A DNA stretch of 64,000 nucleotides from UBA7662 sp943369355. Its GTDB lineage: Bacteria; Bacteroidota; Bacteroidia; UBA7662. The notes beneath the pieces were generated by a model, which worked only from the letters and a program-made list of their open reading frames with translations, was not told the DNA's origin and searched no databases. Positions within the stretch are counted from its first letter, which is position 1; every line of letters begins with the position of its first letter. Position numbers and translations under genes: made by a program. The stretch spans positions 577,266-641,265 of the forward strand of contig CALRMX020000001.1 of the NCBI GenBank assembly GCA_943369355.1. Reading direction: 5' to 3'. This document shows, one piece after another, positions 62,946 to 64,000 of the stretch.

Positions 62946-64000
62946 ATGAAATTTTTATACTCCCTGGCATTTCTATGCCTGAGTTATTTGAGTGGCTTCG
63001 GACAAGGCGTTTTGCTCACTGAGCAATTCAACTATCCTGCCGACTCCTTGCTCCAATCCAATGGCTGGTTTGGCCATAGCGCAGCAACCTCAAATCCAAT
63101 TCGGGTCACCAATGGCGGCCTGAGTTGGACAACTACTCCTTATCTGGGAAGTGGGATTGGTAATGCCGCAGCCATCCGCAATAACGGAGCCGACGAAAAT
63201 CGTCCTTTCACCACGTTTGTGAACAGTGGTAGTGTTTACAGCGCTTTTTTGCTGAGAGTTGATAGCACACCAGTAGCTGGTACCGATACGAGCTATTTCT
63301 TCCACATCGGTCAATACAGCAACACAACAACTCCCGTGTTTACCAGCATCAGCACCGCATTCCGGGGTCGAACTTTTGTGCTACCGGGAACCGCTGCCAA
63401 CAACTTTAGAATGGGATTAACATTCAATGCTAACAGTGCTGGGACGAACGTAACCACTCAAACCTATACTATCGGGCAAACCTATCTGGTTGTATTGAAG
63501 TACACCTTTGTGCCTGGAACGCTCAATGACTCGGTGAGTCTTTATGTTTTCGCCGATGGAAACAATATTGCACAGGAACCCGCCACACCAACTTTAGGGC
63601 CATTCGCCGGTACTGTTACCGACTTAGACTTCGCGCAATTAGTTGCTCTTCGCCAATACAGTGCAACGCAAAGAATCACGGTAGATGGCATCGTAGTTAG
63701 AACCAATTGGAACCTTCAACCTGCTCCTGTACAAAGCAGTCTACCCATAACTTGGGACAACACCTCATTGAATTATGTATTCACCGACTTTGGTGGAAAT
63801 TCATCGGCACTGGCACCATCGCCAACCGATAGCACCAACAGAACTTTACGCACCGAAAAAACCAACGGTGCTCAAACCTGGGCTGGAACTACCATAACGC
63901 CTCCTGCAGGTTTGGCAACAGCCATTCCATTTGCAAGTGGCTCAACATCCATCACCGTTAAAGTTCACGCACCAGCAAGTGGCATTGTGGTACGTTTGAA
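62946..64000 (+). CDS. Secreted LamG/anchor-like protein, 3' end outside window
   Basis: An uninterrupted frame runs from ATG 62946 to the right edge (351 codons and 2 bases). It has a signal peptide (MKFLYSLAFLCLSYLSGFGQ) and a domain closely matching the gene at 50237: ENFDYPAG versus EQFNYPAD, DENRPL versus DENRPF, SGSVYASFLL versus SGSVYSAFLL, TYLVVVKYTFV versus TYLVVLKYTFV, and VRTNW in both. After it a Thr/Ser-rich, Ig-like segment begins near residue 265. A T9SS domain may follow outside. Its relation to the earlier gene suggests a duplicated surface module. Confidence 0.8.
   Translation, partial: MKFLYSLAFLCLSYLSGFGQGVLLTEQFNYPADSLLQSNGWFGHSAATSNPIRVTNGGLSWTTTPYLGSGIGNAAAIRNNGADENRPFTTFVNSGSVYSAFLLRVDSTPVAGTDTSYFFHIGQYSNTTTPVFTSISTAFRGRTFVLPGTAANNFRMGLTFNANSAGTNVTTQTYTIGQTYLVVLKYTFVPGTLNDSVSLYVFADGNNIAQEPATPTLGPFAGTVTDLDFAQLVALRQYSATQRITVDGIVVRTNWNLQPAPVQSSLPITWDNTSLNYVFTDFGGNSSALAPSPTDSTNRTLRTEKTNGAQTWAGTTITPPAGLATAIPFASGSTSITVKVHAPASGIVVRL

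Noticed and set aside
1..64000. CRISPR arrays, insertion sequences, integrases or attachment sites
   Set aside because: No regularly spaced repeats, transposase or integrase genes were found anywhere in the window.

Overview
The window comes from a Bacteroidota genome, most likely a free-living, protein-secreting member of the Flavobacteriales, Sphingobacteriales or Chitinophagales sort; I cannot place it lower. The evidence is six secreted proteins with type IX secretion (T9SS) C-terminal sorting domains (YPNP...), a porT homologue beside ubiE, a fused alpha/beta E1 dehydrogenase, type B ribosomal protein L31, and the Bacteroidota -7 promoter box TAnnTTTG in front of about ten genes. No insertion sequences, phage genes or CRISPR arrays are visible. 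Coding density is very high: no gap exceeds 300 bases, and eight of eleven tail-to-tail gene junctions have no spacer at all. Both ends of the window cut a gene.

Layout. 1-8 kb: surface proteins, with a secreted propeller-like protein and two secreted CotH-kinase/lamin-tail proteins. 8.2-10.6 kb: a four-gene operon (lipoprotein, VTC-domain polyphosphate polymerase, DUF4956 membrane protein, DUF2490 outer-membrane barrel) diverging from the CotH pair. 10.6-16.3 kb: a tripartite RND efflux operon. 16.3-24.8 kb: housekeeping genes (mnmE, a DUF2400 protein, a cystathionine gamma-synthase-type enzyme, dnaG, a phosphopantetheinyl transferase), with a stand-alone phosphotransacetylase N-terminal-like protein, two tandem Kazal-type lipoproteins and a WD40 protein. 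24.9-29.7 kb: an orphan TPR histidine kinase and a GH57/GT4 polysaccharide pair. 29.8-34.8 kb: dcd, an SDR, porT, ubiE, engB, a secreted endonuclease-like protein and rpmE2. 35-40.6 kb: a giant modular T9SS protein. 40.7-46.8 kb: the operon tatC-rpiB-M28 peptidase-lutB-like-E1 alpha/beta. 46.9-50 kb: a barrel-like protein, an unusual tRNA-like RNA, an Lrp/AsnC regulator and hutU. 50.2-64 kb: two paralogous secreted proteins bracketing a peptide/dicarboxylate cluster (DcuC-type carrier, isoaspartyl dipeptidase, two OprP-like porins around an M14 carboxypeptidase, a SLC13 symporter, an alpha/beta hydrolase lipoprotein and a MocR-type regulator).

The most unusual items are: (1) a tRNA-like RNA on the minus strand at 47531-47652 with a GUC anticodon, a variable region of about 51 nt, its own promoter and a terminator touching its 3' end; (2) a MocR-type regulator whose usual PLP lysine position is arginine; (3) the CotH/VTC/DUF4956/DUF2490 neighbourhood; (4) the bracketed isoaspartyl-peptide cluster; (5) the truncated phosphotransacetylase-like protein and the Kazal pair. 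Many start codons were refined from the longest open frame using signal peptides and promoter positions.
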